Positions 25,295 to 36,646 are shown, counted from the stretch's first letter. The stretch is 64,000 nt of DNA from SG8-40 sp963792855 (GCA_963792855.1 CAWBXZ010000005.1:689405-753404); one strand, 5' to 3'. Numbers and translations are program-made. The notes: generated by a model from the letters alone, not told the origin.

Positions 25295-26139
25295 GATTTG
25301 TCCGATGTGATCGATTTGGCTCCGGGGAGCAGGGAAACAACGGCATGAGCGAGAGCCGAGAACGCGTTCCAGTAGCCGCGCGCGAACATGCTCACCAGCA
25401 GTTCGCTGTCATCGGCCGGTAGTTGCCGGTTTGCACGGGCCAGGGCCCGGTCGAGCGCGGCGCGGCGCAGCACGCCGATCGGTTTTTCGTTTCGGTCGGT
25501 CACCGGCAGGACCGAAGATTGTTGCCAGCCGCGCCGCCTCGCGACACCGGCGACGGTGGCGTTTCCGGTCAATACCACCGGCGGCTTCACCGCGATGCTG
25601 GCGAGTTTCCGTTCGCCCGGAACGCGCAACAGGTTGTGCAGGCTGGCGACGCCGGCCAGACGCTGCTCGTGATCCACCAGGAACACCAGTTCCACCACCG
25701 GTTCGTTGCCGGCACCGATGCGCTCGAGTGCGTCACGGACTGTCGTCCCCGGCGGGAACACGAGGATGTCCGGGTCGATCCACGCGCCGACCGAGTCGTT
25801 CGGGTAGTGCAACAGCAGGCGCGACGCCATTGCCGCCGCCGTTGGCAGGGTTGCCACAAGCTCGTTTCTTTGCGGTTCGGCAATCTGGCGCAGAATCGAC
25901 ACGGCGGCTTGCGTGCCGATCACTGCCAGCAGTGATTGGGCGGTGCCGGCTTGCAGTTCGGTCAGAATGCGGGCGGCGACGGTCGGCAGCATCGCATTGA
26001 GCACTGGCGCACCGGCGCGGGCCGGCACGCGTTCGAACAGTGCCGCGGCGTCCGCGGCGTTGAGTCGTTCCAGGATGCGGGCCGCTTCGCCCGGATGCGC
26101 AGTAACGAAAGCGAGCGTCAGTGTTTCGGCATTAGCCAT
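25291..26139 (-). CDS. Stand-alone MgtE N-domain + CBS protein without membrane part
   Basis: 282 residues from the ATG at 26139, which overlaps the upstream stop by 8 nt. The N-terminal half repeats the MgtE superhelical domain (HPGEAARILERLNAADAAALFE). The second half has a CBS pair (VELVFLVDHEQRLAGVASLH; SVLPVTDRNEKPIGVLRRAA). It ends without any membrane helix. Together with the complete MgtE next door it looks like a duplicated sensory half, perhaps a regulatory subunit for the channel (inference). Confidence 0.82.
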   Translation of the reverse strand: MANAETLTLAFVTAHPGEAARILERLNAADAAALFERVPARAGAPVLNAMLPTVAARILTELQAGTAQSLLAVIGTQAAVSILRQIAEPQRNELVATLPTAAAMASRLLLHYPNDSVGAWIDPDILVFPPGTTVRDALERIGAGNEPVVELVFLVDHEQRLAGVASLHNLLRVPGERKLASIAVKPPVVLTGNATVAGVARRRGWQQSSVLPVTDRNEKPIGVLRRAALDRALARANRQLPADDSELLVSMFARGYWNAFSALAHAVVSLLPGAKSITSDKS

Positions 26140-26962
26140 TCGAGTCGCCTGCAATCACGGTGATCGGTTGCTCGTTGTAGACGCGCGCGGGCACGCTGAC
26201 CCTGCCGTTGCCGGCATCCAGAATCAGCGCGGTGGACGTGATGTCGACGACGCGCCCTTCGTTTTCACCGACGCGTATCACCTGGCCGACGCTCAGGGAT
26301 TCGCGCAGATGGTGCGCGCCGATCAGGTTGGCGACATAGTCGCGTGCACCCAGACCGACCGACAGTGCCAGCCCGCCGGCAATGGCAGCGGCAATGGCGG
26401 CGATGAAAACGACCAGGAACGTGACCTTGATGCCAATCTGGTCGGCGCCGACCAGTATCGCGCCGGCAACAATGGTTATCTGGGCGACGCGGGCGAGTCC
26501 TGCCCGCTGCGCGGGGGTGAAGCCGGGCGCGGCCGTGCTAACCAGGTCGGCGACGACGCGCGACACGGCGTACCCGACCACCATGATCAGCACACCGGCG
26601 GCAAAGGTGGGCAGATAGGCGACGAAGCGGCTGAGCCAGTCGGTAAACGGTGCAAGGCCCAGCACCTCGGTGGCAGCGGTTGCGAAAAACAGCAGCACCA
26701 CCCAGAACACGATCGTGCCGAGCACCTTGGAAGCGTTGCCCATGTGCAGGCGCTCGGCGCCGGCCCCGACGACGCGTGAAATCAGCTTGTCGAGCAAGCG
26801 GGCGGTCCGCCAGGTCAGCACGCGCAGCACTCGCGCCAGCAGCCATCCGAAAATCAGCAGCGCGATGGCGCCGACGATGTTGGGCAGATAGGACAGGACA
26901 TGATCGGTGATCGTCGACATGCCGCCCGTGAGAGCCTGTACGAGACCGGCTTCCTTATCCAT
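26132..26962 (-). CDS. MscS-family / conserved TM-helix membrane protein
   Basis: 276 residues from the ATG at 26962. It has four or five membrane helices with the MscS-associated TM-helix repeats (LPNIVGAIALLIFGWLLARV; LPTFAAGVLIMVVGYAVSRV), then the pore-lining-like glycine/alanine helix (AIAGGLALSVGLGARDYVAN) and a short beta domain (SVGQVIRVGENEGRVVDITS). It is shorter than MscS, lacking most of the C-terminal cage. It is the first gene of the unit with the two MgtE-type genes, so ion or osmotic homeostasis is likely. Confidence 0.8.
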   Translation of the reverse strand: MDKEAGLVQALTGGMSTITDHVLSYLPNIVGAIALLIFGWLLARVLRVLTWRTARLLDKLISRVVGAGAERLHMGNASKVLGTIVFWVVLLFFATAATEVLGLAPFTDWLSRFVAYLPTFAAGVLIMVVGYAVSRVVADLVSTAAPGFTPAQRAGLARVAQITIVAGAILVGADQIGIKVTFLVVFIAAIAAAIAGGLALSVGLGARDYVANLIGAHHLRESLSVGQVIRVGENEGRVVDITSTALILDAGNGRVSVPARVYNEQPITVIAGDSNG

Positions 26963-27377
26963 GCGCTTTGCTCCGGATGAAACGCGCGAATCATGTGCGC
27001 GCAAACTGCAGGCAGCTTATCACCGCGAAGTAGACTGTCACCAGTTCCGGGAAAATAATTCAGCGGTTTTTCACTTTCGCGGCTGGCTGAGGATTGATCT
27101 CGAAGGCAGGCGCCGAACGGCAGCCGGAACGGCGAGGTTCAAAACCGGGCGTGCCAGGTCCGACCTTTCGGGAGGGCACGATGCCATCGGTTCGCGTCTT
27201 GCGCGATATCGCCTCGGTCAGCGGGGCGGCCACGCGGCATGCGTGGACATTTCGTGGCCAGACAACAGGGCGCAAAAAGAAAACGGACCGGAAAGTCCGG
27301 CCCGTTGCCTTGTGGCGCCACCGTCTGCAATCAGCGCATGTCCTGCACTTGCACCGTTTGCGAAACGGAAACTTTGG
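26963..27377. other. Intergenic, holds a terminator
   Basis: 415 bp between the MscS-like gene start and the end of the next minus-strand gene. Apart from the terminator at 27273-27306 I see no gene or repeat; the MscS-operon promoter should lie between 26963 and about 27200. Confidence 0.5.
27273..27306 (-). terminator. Rho-independent terminator of the 27378-27897 gene
   Basis: On the minus strand the stem ACGGGCCGGA / TCCGGTCCGT (loop CTT) is followed by TTTTCTTTTT. It lies about 70 bases after the stop codon. Confidence 0.85.
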
Positions 27378-27897
27378 TCAGCGGTTCCAGGTTGCGTAGC
27401 CGCTGGTGGTGCCGTCGGCCCAGTTTACCTGCGTGACACCGACGAAGTTGTTCGTTCCGGAGATTCCGCTGTACTTCCCGGTGCCGCCGGTGAACGTGAA
27501 CGTGCCCGGCCCGGCTGCGCCCGGTCCGGGGGTTCCTGCATTATTCCAGGTCGCGTAGGCCTGATCGCCTTCGACGTCGGTGACGATGCAATAGCCTCCC
27601 GCCGCGGTCGTGCCCTTGTTCAGATCGAGGTCGTACCATGCCGGACACTTTATGCCTGCGAGGTGAAACAGGCCGCCTTTGCCTTTGTCACTGAAAAAGG
27701 AACCGGTGAACTCACCGACCCAGTAGAAATGACCTTCTTCAATCTGGTGCGCCTTGCCCACCCCGAACCAGCCAAAATAACCAACCGGCTTGTGGTTATC
27801 CGCATGCGCGGTTGGGGCAAGACGCAGCGAATAACGCAGCGGCAAACGCTACGACACTGAATCGTGAAAAAACATTCCGTGAAAAAGATATTGTCAT
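27378..27897 (-). CDS. Secreted protein of unknown function (frame broken in signal peptide)
   Basis: The ATG at 27897 opens a frame encoding a signal peptide (MTISFSRNVFSRFSVVAFAA). It is lost at an AA/TT pair (27819-27820). Dropping one base gives a perfect cleavage site (ASAPTAHA before DNHKPV) and joins the mature frame. The corrected length is 172 residues. The mature part is Gly/aromatic-rich (GYFGWFGVGKAHQIEEGHFY; FTGGTGKYSGISGTNNFVGV) with two cysteines (IKCPAWY; GYCIVTD), suggesting a secreted beta-rich fold. No family is named. A good terminator follows. Confidence 0.65.
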
Positions 27898-28206
27898 TGT
27901 TGAATGGCTCCCATAGCTTGAAGTTACGGATTACGGACGGTGTTGCCCGGCGGAGACCGAGTCCGCGAAGTTCTGGCTTGCGGTACTCGTGCGCCGGGAC
28001 CATTGGACCGCATGACGACTTACCAATAGCTTACGGATAGACGACCCTTTGCCATTGACATAGTGGGCGCGCAACAGGTTGCCGCCGTTGTGCGCCGCAA
28101 CAACAAAAGTGTGAATTTGTCACATTTTTCGTGTGTGCCGGTTAACGCCCAACATGTCATGACGAACACATACTGGTTGTGCCAAAACAAAACCGGGGAG
28201 AGTGGC
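27898..28206. other. Divergent promoter region
   Basis: 309 bp between the secreted protein gene (minus) and the BTAD regulator (plus). It is AT-richer than its surroundings, as expected for promoters. No individual box is convincing, and no RNA gene is seen. Confidence 0.4.
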
Positions 28207-29226
28207 ATGCTCAGGAACGATGGCACGGCATCACTTACGTATGGCACGAGTCTCGCGCGGCGCAGCCGAGACACCGAAGATTCCAGAACACCTTCAGTCG
28301 ACGCCGCTGCGAAGAAAAAAAGAGCGAGCAGGTCGCGAAATGGCAAGGGAGAACCGCAAGCTGGTGATGATGCGATGGTCGGCTTGATCCAGAACGCCTA
28401 TCTGCGTTTGCTCGTCGGAGATTCCTTGAATGCACGACGCACACTGGAGCGTGCGCTGGCTTCGCAGGGCATTCACCAATTGGCAGGCGAGGCGCTGAAA
28501 ACTGCGCCCTTGATCAATGTCGGGGCGAAGCATCGGGGCGACCCTGCTTCTGCCGCGGACTTGCACTGGCGACCCGGAGATCCTGGCAGAGCGAAGGTAG
28601 TCATTCGCACGCTGGGCAGCTTCGAAGTCATCGTAGATGGCGTCAATCCCGGATCCCGGCGCAAGCCGCCTTATCGTCCGCTTGGCATGCTGAAAGTGCT
28701 GATTGCGCATGGCGGCTGTGCCGTTAGCGAAGGCGCCGTCGTCGACGCGTTGTGGCCGGATCTCGACGGTGACCATGCGCACGACGCGCGCCAGGTCGCT
28801 CTGCACCGGTTGCGTAAGCTTCTTGGCTCAAGCGATGCGATTTCGGTCAGTCACGGCCGGATGTTTATCGATGACGAGTTGGTGTGGGTGGATGCGCTGG
28901 CACTCGAAACCCTGATCCGTGCCCGGTTGCCGGGAGGTAATCGCGAAAAAGCGAAAATCGCGCTCGATCTTTACCGTGGAGCCTTTCTGCCACAGGAGGT
29001 CGACGCCCAGTGGACGGTCCGCATGCGCGAGTGCTTGCGCACAAAATTCGTGAATATCGTTGCCAAAGCCGCGATGGAGATGGAATCGCAAGGGCAGTTT
29101 TCCGAAGCGGCTGCGTTATTCGAGAGAGGCGTCGCAGTCGACGATCTTGATGACGTGCTGCATACGGGACTGGTTCGTTGTCTGAAGAAAGCCGCGCCGC
29201 CAGGGGTTAGTCAAACGAGATCGTAA
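28207..29226 (+). CDS. SARP/BTAD-type transcriptional regulator
   Basis: 339 residues from the ATG at 28207, with GGGGAGAG 5 bases before it. An N-terminal basic region (KKKRASRSRNGK) is followed by a short helical repeat. A winged-helix DNA-binding domain spans about 135-235 (IRTLGSFEVIVDG; LGMLKVLIAHGG; VVDALWPDLDGDHAHDARQV). The last hundred residues are a bacterial transcriptional activation domain (LETLIRARLPGG; ALDLYRGAFLPQEVDAQWTV). It is small for the family, with no ATPase domain. Its end overlaps the convergent tamB end by 20 bases. Targets are unknown. Confidence 0.8.
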   Translation: MLRNDGTASLTYGTSLARRSRDTEDSRTPSVDAAAKKKRASRSRNGKGEPQAGDDAMVGLIQNAYLRLLVGDSLNARRTLERALASQGIHQLAGEALKTAPLINVGAKHRGDPASAADLHWRPGDPGRAKVVIRTLGSFEVIVDGVNPGSRRKPPYRPLGMLKVLIAHGGCAVSEGAVVDALWPDLDGDHAHDARQVALHRLRKLLGSSDAISVSHGRMFIDDELVWVDALALETLIRARLPGGNREKAKIALDLYRGAFLPQEVDAQWTVRMRECLRTKFVNIVAKAAMEMESQGQFSEAAALFERGVAVDDLDDVLHTGLVRCLKKAAPPGVSQTRS

Positions 29227-32200
29227 AGAACAGGTCGATGGCATCGGTATCGCCGCTTTCGGTGCGCAATGACCAGCGCCGCGTGAGCTGGTAAGTAACG
29301 CGCAGGGTGTTGCTCGCGGTGCTCACGCCGAACTCCTGTGTGACGTATATCTTGTCGGAGATCTGTTTTCCGACCGCGACGACGCCGCCTTCCGATCCGC
29401 TGCTGCCCGGTATCAGGGAGATTTCGTCCAGGCCGACCGAGCGTGCCAGTTGCGCCTGTAGCGGTGCTGTCCCAAGGCCGGCGGCCAGCGCGACGGCCGA
29501 TCGCTGTAATGCCTGAGAATCCTGCGTGTTACTCGATTCTGCCTGTCTGCCCAGCACCAGCCACGCGAGTTTGTCCGGGTCTGGCACCTCTGGATCGGAA
29601 ACAAGACGCACCAGCGGGTCGCGCGCCGTGCCGGTCACCTCGACGCCGGCTTCCACCGGTTGGTTCTTGCGCATGGCGCGGATGTTGATCCCGGGGTTGT
29701 TCACCGGGCCGGCAAAGTAAAGCGCGCCTTTTTCGATTTGCAGGCGGCGCCCATATGCCTCGAAGGTGCCGCTGGCAACGCGGATCTCGCCGTTGGCCGA
29801 CAACGGTTTGTCGGCGCTGCTGGTCAATTGAATGGCGCCTTCCATGCGCGCATCAAGTCCGCGCCCAACGATGGTGAAATCCGGACCCAGGTCGAGCTTC
29901 AGGTCGAGGTTGGCACGCTTGGTTTCCGCAGACACCTGTGATTGCGTTTGCTGGCCGGATATGACGACGTCGTCGCCCAGCGCGGGCCTTGTGCGATTGC
30001 GTAGCTCGACCCGTCCCCGATCGGCGGTCAACTCGCCGTTGAGCGAGAACACCGCGTCGCGGTATCCGAGTTTTCCGGCACCCGAAACGGTTAAACGCAA
30101 TTCCGGATGCTGGACCACGGCAAGCTGGCGCGCGGCCCACTGAAGATCCATCACGGGGACGCCTTTGCGCGCCGAAAAACGCCCGCTCGCCGTCAGTTCG
30201 CCTTCTCCGCCCTTGAGGCGAAATTGTTTCAGTTCCAGTGCGTCGTCGCCGAAGCTCGCGCGCAGCAAGCCTTCGCGAAAAAACACGCCATTGGCGACAT
30301 CCTCGATCTTCAGATCGTCGGCTTCGACGGTTCCGCTCAGTCTCGGTTGCGCGATCGTGCCGCCGCCTTTCACCGACATTTTCAGGCTGCCGTCCGCGGT
30401 CACGTTGCGGCTTGCCAGCGCGGCGATCGGGCGTATCGAGCGCATCTGCATCACGCCTTCGAGGGTCAGCGGCGCGTCTCCGGCGATGCCCAGTTTCGAA
30501 CCGCGTTTCTCGAGACGTGTCTGCGCCGAACCGTTGGCGTCTATCTGGGCGCTGCGCAAAAATGGCTTCGGCGTTGATCCGGTTGGCAACTGCCCGCAAC
30601 GTCACGCGCAGCTCTGTCATACCCAGCGCCAGCGGTTCTTCGCCCGGAATGACAATATCTCCGCTCCGTCCGGGTCAGTTCGACGAAGCCATCGACTGTG
30701 TCGTTGGCATTGATCTCCCAGCGCCCTCCGAGCACAAGCGTCGATTCGATGGCAGGGGGCTTTTCCATCAGTGCCATTACCCGCGCGGCCCGCACGCCGC
30801 TGATCGAACCTTGCGTGCGGAGCCCGTTACTGTCGTAGCGCGTCTCGCCGAGCGACAGTTCGGCCAGGCTGAAGACAACGCCGGTTGCGCCAAGCAGCAC
30901 GCGATCGCCGGCGAGTTCCAGGGTTGCCTCGCGTGTCATCCGGAAAGGGTAGTCACCGCGTTCGTTCTGCAGTGACTGCAGGGTGCCGGACCAAATACGG
31001 CGTGATCTGTCCCAACCGCCGTTCAACTGACTGGAAAGCTGCAATTGTGGAGCGCCGGCGTAAAGCTCGATGGAATGTGACCGCAGTGTTCCGTCCACCT
31101 TTGCCTCCGCGCTGTCCACGAACAGGTCGCCGCGTTCAGCTCGTTTGACAGCGACTCTCGCGCGAATGGCGGGATCCTCAGCCTGCGTCATCGCGATCTC
31201 CGCTGTGGCTTCGTCAATGCGAAGCTGTTCGAAAACAAGCTTGTTCGCCCGCAGGCTGGCAGTGACGGAAGGCTGCGCCAGCGTGCCGCGCAATTTGCCC
31301 GACAGTTGTAGCTGGCCGGCGGCGGATTTCTCGAGAACCTCGAGGTGCTGCGCGTCAATTGTGAAATCAAGCGCGTCACCGGCCGCGCCGAAACTGCCGG
31401 CCAGTTTGAGACGGTTGCCGCCGTAATCGAGTTGCATGTCAGCAGCCTGCAGACGCGAGGCAGACAACCGCGCGGTGCCGCTGCCGGACAGTGCGACTGC
31501 GTTGAGCTGGCTCTTGGCGAGTTGATAGCTGACTATGGCGTGCCAGTCGGGGCGCAAATCGCCGTGCGCGCGCACCTTGCCGTTGAGCCTGGCTTGCGGA
31601 AATTCTCCGAACCGTGCCGGGTCGAATTCGTTGAAGGAACCGTCAACGGTGTAGCTCAATTGCTCGTTGCGGTCGATCGATCCGCTGGCGTTCAATTGTG
31701 CGCCGGCGGCTTGCGCGGTGATGCGATCGAAGGTGATGCGCTCGGCGGTGACTTCCGCATCAGCGTTGATCCGCATGTCTTTCTCGCGCAGGTCGGCGGC
31801 GATACGCTGTCGATTGCCGTCATGGTCGAGCCGAATCGACCCGTTCAGCCGGGTTTGCTGCAACGCTTCGTGCACGGCGCGCAGATCGAGATTGCTTACG
31901 TCCAGCGCAAGGGTGATCTGTTCCTGTGCGAGTTGGGCGTTGCCGCTGGCGTTGCCGCCTTTGCCGAGATCGATTCGCAAGTCCGACAGTTGCAGCGACG
32001 AGGTGTCCAGCGCAAAACCGGCGTCAATGCGCTGGATGGGCAGCCGCTGCTGATCGATCGGCCCGGAAGCAGCGTTTTCCGCTTGCAGGCGGCCGGCCAG
32101 AAAGAAACGCTCGACCGGTTGCGTCGTTACCGTTTCCGCCGCCATCGACACAGTCAACGCCGTTTGCGGAAAGCGCGCATCGATGGCCGCCGCGTCGATG

Positions 32201-33019
32201 TTCGATGCGCTGGCACTGACCGACTGAACCGGTTGCGCCAGGAACGGCGTGAGCAAGAGTTCGGCGTTCATCTGCAATGGTCCCAACAGCGCAGTGACGA
32301 CGGCATCGATTCTCTGCAATTCGCCCGAGAGCCCGATATCGGCGGACAGGGGCCAGCCCTCGATTCGATTGCTCGATACGGACAGCGTCGCAGCCAATGG
32401 CATGGGTGACGACGCGCCGATCGTTGCTTCTCCGGACGCGCGACCCCATGGGCTGTCCAGCGAACGCAACACCACTTCGTGCGTCCGGCTGTCGCCATGG
32501 TAAGACGCGTCGATTCCGGTCAGTTGAATTCGCTCCGGTTCTGCAGCGCCCGTTTCGGAGGACGCGTTGCCGGCCGCGATAACCAGCTCCGCAATCCTCA
32601 GCGAAGCAACGTCGATCGCGATAGGCAGCGCAAGGTCCTGCGGAAGTGGCGGCGGCTGCGATCCTTGCGGTTGCGATGCAGCTGTCTTCGACATATAGCT
32701 CAGCGCATCGAGGTGAAGACTGGTGACGTCGAGCCGGCGGTTCGTGAGCAGCCATGGGGACCAGACCAGCGCGATATTGCGTGCCTCGATCCTGTACTCG
32801 GTGTTCTCGCACACGAGGTACTGCACGTGGACCGGCTTCATGAAGGCGCCGCGTATGCCATTTACCGTAAGTGAGCAGGGCAAGGATGTGGCGATGCGCT
32901 CGATGCCCCATCGCAGCGCGGTTTCGCTGCGAGCTGCCCAGTAGACCGCAGCGCCGGTCGAGCAAGGACAGAAACACGATTCCGGCGAGCAGCCAGAGCA
33001 GAAACCTGCGGGTTCTCAC
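29207..33019 (-). CDS. tamB: Translocation and assembly module subunit TamB (three frame breaks)
   Basis: The GTG start (33019) overlaps the tamA stop as GTGA. The product starts VRTRRFLLWLLAGIVFLSLL (inner-membrane anchor) and then shows long beta-helical repeats typical of AsmA-like TamB. It ends in the DUF490/TamB C-domain (GPVNNPGINIRAMRKNQPVE; DPDKLAWLVLGR; GLDEISLIPGS; VGKQISDKIYVTQEFG). Frame is lost near 32957, 30667 and 30560; each break is one extra base and start and stop are in phase overall. The corrected protein has about 1269 residues. With TamA it helps place proteins and lipids in the outer membrane. Confidence 0.9.
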
Positions 33020-34777
33020 TGGAGCACGAATCCTGCGGTGAAGTGAACGCGGTAATCGTCCACGTCCTCGCCGTAAGCGACATCGAAATTCAGCGAGCCA
33101 ATCGGGCTGTACCAGCGCACGCCAACGCCATAACCTACGGCCGCCTCGAAGCCGGAGGTTTCGTCAACGGCATTGCCAGCGTCGTAGAACACGGCAGCCC
33201 CCCACTGTTGCCTGATCCAGTGTATGTACTCGATGCTGCCGACCAGGAGATAGCGCCCGCCGACGATGGAACCGCCTTCCTCGACACCGAGGCTTTCGTA
33301 CTCATAACCGCGCACCGAATTGTCGCCGCCGGTGCGAAACAGGTATTCGGATGGGAATGCCCTCGCGGCTGTCGGCAATCACGGTGCCGGACTCCAGCCG
33401 CATCGCGATGGTCCCAAATGTTTTCACCGGCAGAAAGTACGAACCCTTGGCGATGACGCGTCCGAAGTTGGCGTCCGAGCCCACGTCGCGGCTGGCGCCG
33501 CCGAGTTGGAGACTCAGAAAATGTCCGGCGCGCGGCGTCAGGAAATCGTCCAGTCCGTTCCAGCTCCAGAGCTGTGCAAGATACAAGGCCTGGAGATCGT
33601 CTTCCGTTCCGTCCGCCAGCACCCGGTTCTCGGTGAGCAGTTGTAACAACTGCTGCGACTTGCGCTCTTCGACAAGGTAGGTATGCAGGCCGGTCACGCT
33701 CCAGTCGGTGCTTTGCACGTTCTGGATGTCTTCATATTTGAAGCGCGCCACTGCACCGTAGTTCCATCCTCTCTCGTTCACCGGAAGATCAAGGCCGCCC
33801 AGAACTTCCTGGCGCAAACGGTCGACTTCGGCCCTGGCGTTCAGCTTCAGCGCGCGATCGAAGGCGTTGTGATCCGTGTATCCGGCGAGCCCGCGCAGGC
33901 CGCGGTCGGTGCTGAATCCAATGCCCAGGTCAACCTTGCGTGCCTGGCTCTCCACCAGATTCACGAAGATCGGCGTGGCGTCCGCTCTTTCGGCATCGTT
34001 GGCCGCGAACACGACCGCACTGGCAAAACGGCCGCTGGCAAGGAGCCGCTTCTGGAATTTCAGAAGCTGTTCTTCATCGTAGGGGTCGCCCGGCTCGATC
34101 GGGCTCAGATTGCGCACGATCGGCAACGGGTAACGTTGCAGACCGCTGACTTCGACCTCGCCGAAATAGAACGGCGGTCCGCTGTCGATCTCGACCGTAA
34201 GGCGCGCCTCGCGTACCGCCGGGTCGATTTCGGCGCGGCTGCTGATGATGCGCGCCGCTGCGTAGTACCTGCGGTGCAGGCTGTGTGTCGCGCCTTCCTT
34301 GCTGGCGTCCCAGTCGCGTTGCCGGAATACGCTTCCTTCATTGAAGACGAAAGCATCGCGGGCGGTCCGCACCCGCTGCTCGTACATGGGGTCATCGTTG
34401 ACCGCGCCGCGGATGCGCAAGTCGACCGTCACGACTTTCGTCGGTTCTCCCGGCTCGACCTGTAACTTGACGATCCACCCGGTTTCGTTGCGTTCGAGTC
34501 GCGCTGTTACTTCGGACGAAAAATAACCTTCCGTTGCGAGCAGTCCGCGGGCCTGCGCCGGTGCCGTCTTGACGAGTTGCCGTAACTGATCCTCGGAAAC
34601 GTCTTCCCGGCCGGCCCAGCCGGTAAGGTCGAGGTTGTCTTGCAGCACGCCGGCGAGTTCCTTCGGTGCTTCGATCTGCACGCTGAATTCGACAGGGACC
34701 GCCAGAACCGGCAACGCTGCCAGACAAAGAAAGCCGGCGAGCACCATGCGGGTGATCCGGCTTCGCAGTTCAGGCAT
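33016..34777 (-). CDS. tamA: Outer-membrane assembly protein TamA (one frame break)
   Basis: The signal peptide (MVLAGFLCLAALPVLA) is followed by POTRA domains (VEFSVQIEAPKELAGVLQDN; FYFGEVEVSGLQRYPLPIVR) and the Omp85 beta-barrel (DLGIGFSTDRGLRGLAGYTD; FRTGGDNSVRGYEYESLG, the conserved loop-6 region; C-terminal FTAGFVLQ). The frame breaks at a GGG/CCC run (33353-33355). Removing one base joins ADSREGIP to SEYLFRTGG, giving 586 residues. It is coupled to tamB. Confidence 0.9.
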
Positions 34778-34870
34778 ACCGGGAGCAATTTGCAGAGTGG
34801 GTCAGGTGTTCATTGTCTCAGAATGCGCCGCATTCGATGTGTTATCAGCGCCTTCGAGCGTGGCCGGATC

Positions 34871-36556
34871 TCACGCAGGGAAGCTGCGAACCAGCTTCCC
34901 CGGCTTGCCGCAACCGGCGACCGGCCCGCTCTCGTCGACCACGCGCGTGCCGTTGACCCACACGCCAAGCACGCCGGTGGGGGGAATGTCGACGCGGCAG
35001 GCGCCGGCGGGCAGGTCCGATACCCGGGTCTTCTCGCCGCGCCCCACGGTGTCCGGGTCGAACATCATCAGGTCGGCATGCGCGCCGGGCACAAGCCGCC
35101 CCCGGTCCGCAAGGCGGTAGGCATCGGCGGCGCGGCTGGTCAGCATCTGCACTGCCTGTTCCAGTGTCAGGTCACCGCGCTCGCGCACCCAGTGGCCCAG
35201 CAGGTACAAACCGAATCCGGCATCGCACAGGAACGACAGGTGCGCACCCGCATCGCCAAGACCGAGCGCAGCATACGGGTTGACCAGCAGTTCGCGCACC
35301 CGGTCATCATCGATGTTGAACAACTTGCAGTCGAATACCGTCTCCATGCCACCGGCGAGCGCATGATCGAGCAGCCAGTCGAACGGATCCTGACCGGATT
35401 CCTTCGCAAGTTCCGGGACCAGTCTGCCGACCAGCGCGTCGAACTTCGGGTCTGTGACTTCCTGCACGCGCATCTGGCGGAAGGAGTGATAGGAAAAGCG
35501 CACCGGCACGCTGGTGGTGAGCGCTTCCGCCTTGACCGCCTCACGGAATGACCTGTCGGCAAACAGTTCGCGGTAGCGCGGCGTGCCGATCGATTCCATT
35601 GCCGGACGCCACGAGATCATCGCGTGCAACGGGTAGGGCAGCGCCATGGAGAATTCCATTCCCAGCGGGTAGCTTGCCACCTGTCCCCACAATTCGCGCC
35701 CCCGCTTTCGCGCCGCTTCGATTTCACCGAACTCGCGCACCACGCGTTGCGGATCGTTCGGGTCGCTGAACATTGCGCAGATCATCACCGGCCGTCCGTT
35801 GCGCGCGGCAATCTCTTCCAGCCACGGTACGGTGCTCGTCATGCCTTTGGTCAGCATGAACACGCCTTTGCCTTTTTCGCCCAGCGTTCCGGTGAGCGTC
35901 ATCATTTCGTGCGCGTCGGCGAAACGCGACGGCATCGGAATGCCATCGATGCCGTTGTGTTGTTCCAGCGTCGAGGTGGCGAATCCGATCGCGCCGGCGT
36001 CCAGCGCTTCGAGGACGATCTTTCGCATCTGCGCGACTTCGCCGGAGTTGGCCGCGCGCTTCATCGCGTCTTCCCCCATCACGTTGACGCGCACGGAAGA
36101 ATGGCCGCAGAAGGAAGCGACGTTGGGCACCATGCCCTTGCGTTCCAGCAAGTCGAGATATTCGGGATAGGACTCGAAGTCCCAGTCAATGCCTGCTTGC
36201 AGCGCCTCGATCGGCATGCCTTCGACGTAGGCGAGGTTGCGCGCATTCAGGTCGCGGTGTTGCGGTTTGCACGGCGCGATGGTGAATCCGCAGTTGCCGA
36301 TCACCACGGTGGTGACCCCGTTGGCGGGCGAGGGCGTCGCGAAAGCGTCCCAGGTGAGCTGCGCGTCGTAGTGCGTATGCAGATCGATGATGCCCGGAGC
36401 AAGGACCTGGCCCTGTGCGTCGACGCGCTCGCGCGCCGCGCCAAGATCCTTGCCGACCGCCACAATACGGCCGTCGCTGATTGCAACGCCGCCAGCCCTG
36501 GCCGGGGTGCCCAGTCCGTCAATGACTTGTGCGTTTTCAATAATCAGGTCGTGCAT
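34871..36556 (-). CDS. N-acyl-D-amino-acid deacylase-type amidohydrolase
   Basis: 561 residues from the ATG at 36556, preceded by AGGAGA. It shows the amidohydrolase beta-sandwich start (MHDLIIENAQVIDGLGTPAR) and metal ligands HTHYDAQLTWD. The D-aminoacylase features GNCGFTIAP (cysteine ligand), CGHSSVRVNVMG and GLGDAGAHLSFLCD follow, and the C-terminal part (RGRLVPGAHADLMMFDPDTV) completes the barrel. It probably hydrolyses an N-acyl or amide bond; the substrate is not predictable. It stands alone on the minus strand, 93 bases downstream of the tamA start. Confidence 0.87.
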   Translation of the reverse strand: MHDLIIENAQVIDGLGTPARAGGVAISDGRIVAVGKDLGAARERVDAQGQVLAPGIIDLHTHYDAQLTWDAFATPSPANGVTTVVIGNCGFTIAPCKPQHRDLNARNLAYVEGMPIEALQAGIDWDFESYPEYLDLLERKGMVPNVASFCGHSSVRVNVMGEDAMKRAANSGEVAQMRKIVLEALDAGAIGFATSTLEQHNGIDGIPMPSRFADAHEMMTLTGTLGEKGKGVFMLTKGMTSTVPWLEEIAARNGRPVMICAMFSDPNDPQRVVREFGEIEAARKRGRELWGQVASYPLGMEFSMALPYPLHAMISWRPAMESIGTPRYRELFADRSFREAVKAEALTTSVPVRFSYHSFRQMRVQEVTDPKFDALVGRLVPELAKESGQDPFDWLLDHALAGGMETVFDCKLFNIDDDRVRELLVNPYAALGLGDAGAHLSFLCDAGFGLYLLGHWVRERGDLTLEQAVQMLTSRAADAYRLADRGRLVPGAHADLMMFDPDTVGRGEKTRVSDLPAGACRVDIPPTGVLGVWVNGTRVVDESGPVAGCGKPGKLVRSFPA

Positions 36557-36646
36557 GCGGATTCTCCTGCCTTCATTCGCCGAAACGGTGCAATCTATCG
36601 TTGGGGAAAGCATCCGTCCAGCATCCGTTGGTGTGTCTTTGTTATG

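Noticed and set aside
29207..33019. tamB as a set of separate genes or a pseudogene
   Set aside because: Start and stop are in overall phase and removing one base at each of three sites gives a continuous TamB; sequence error is the simpler reading.
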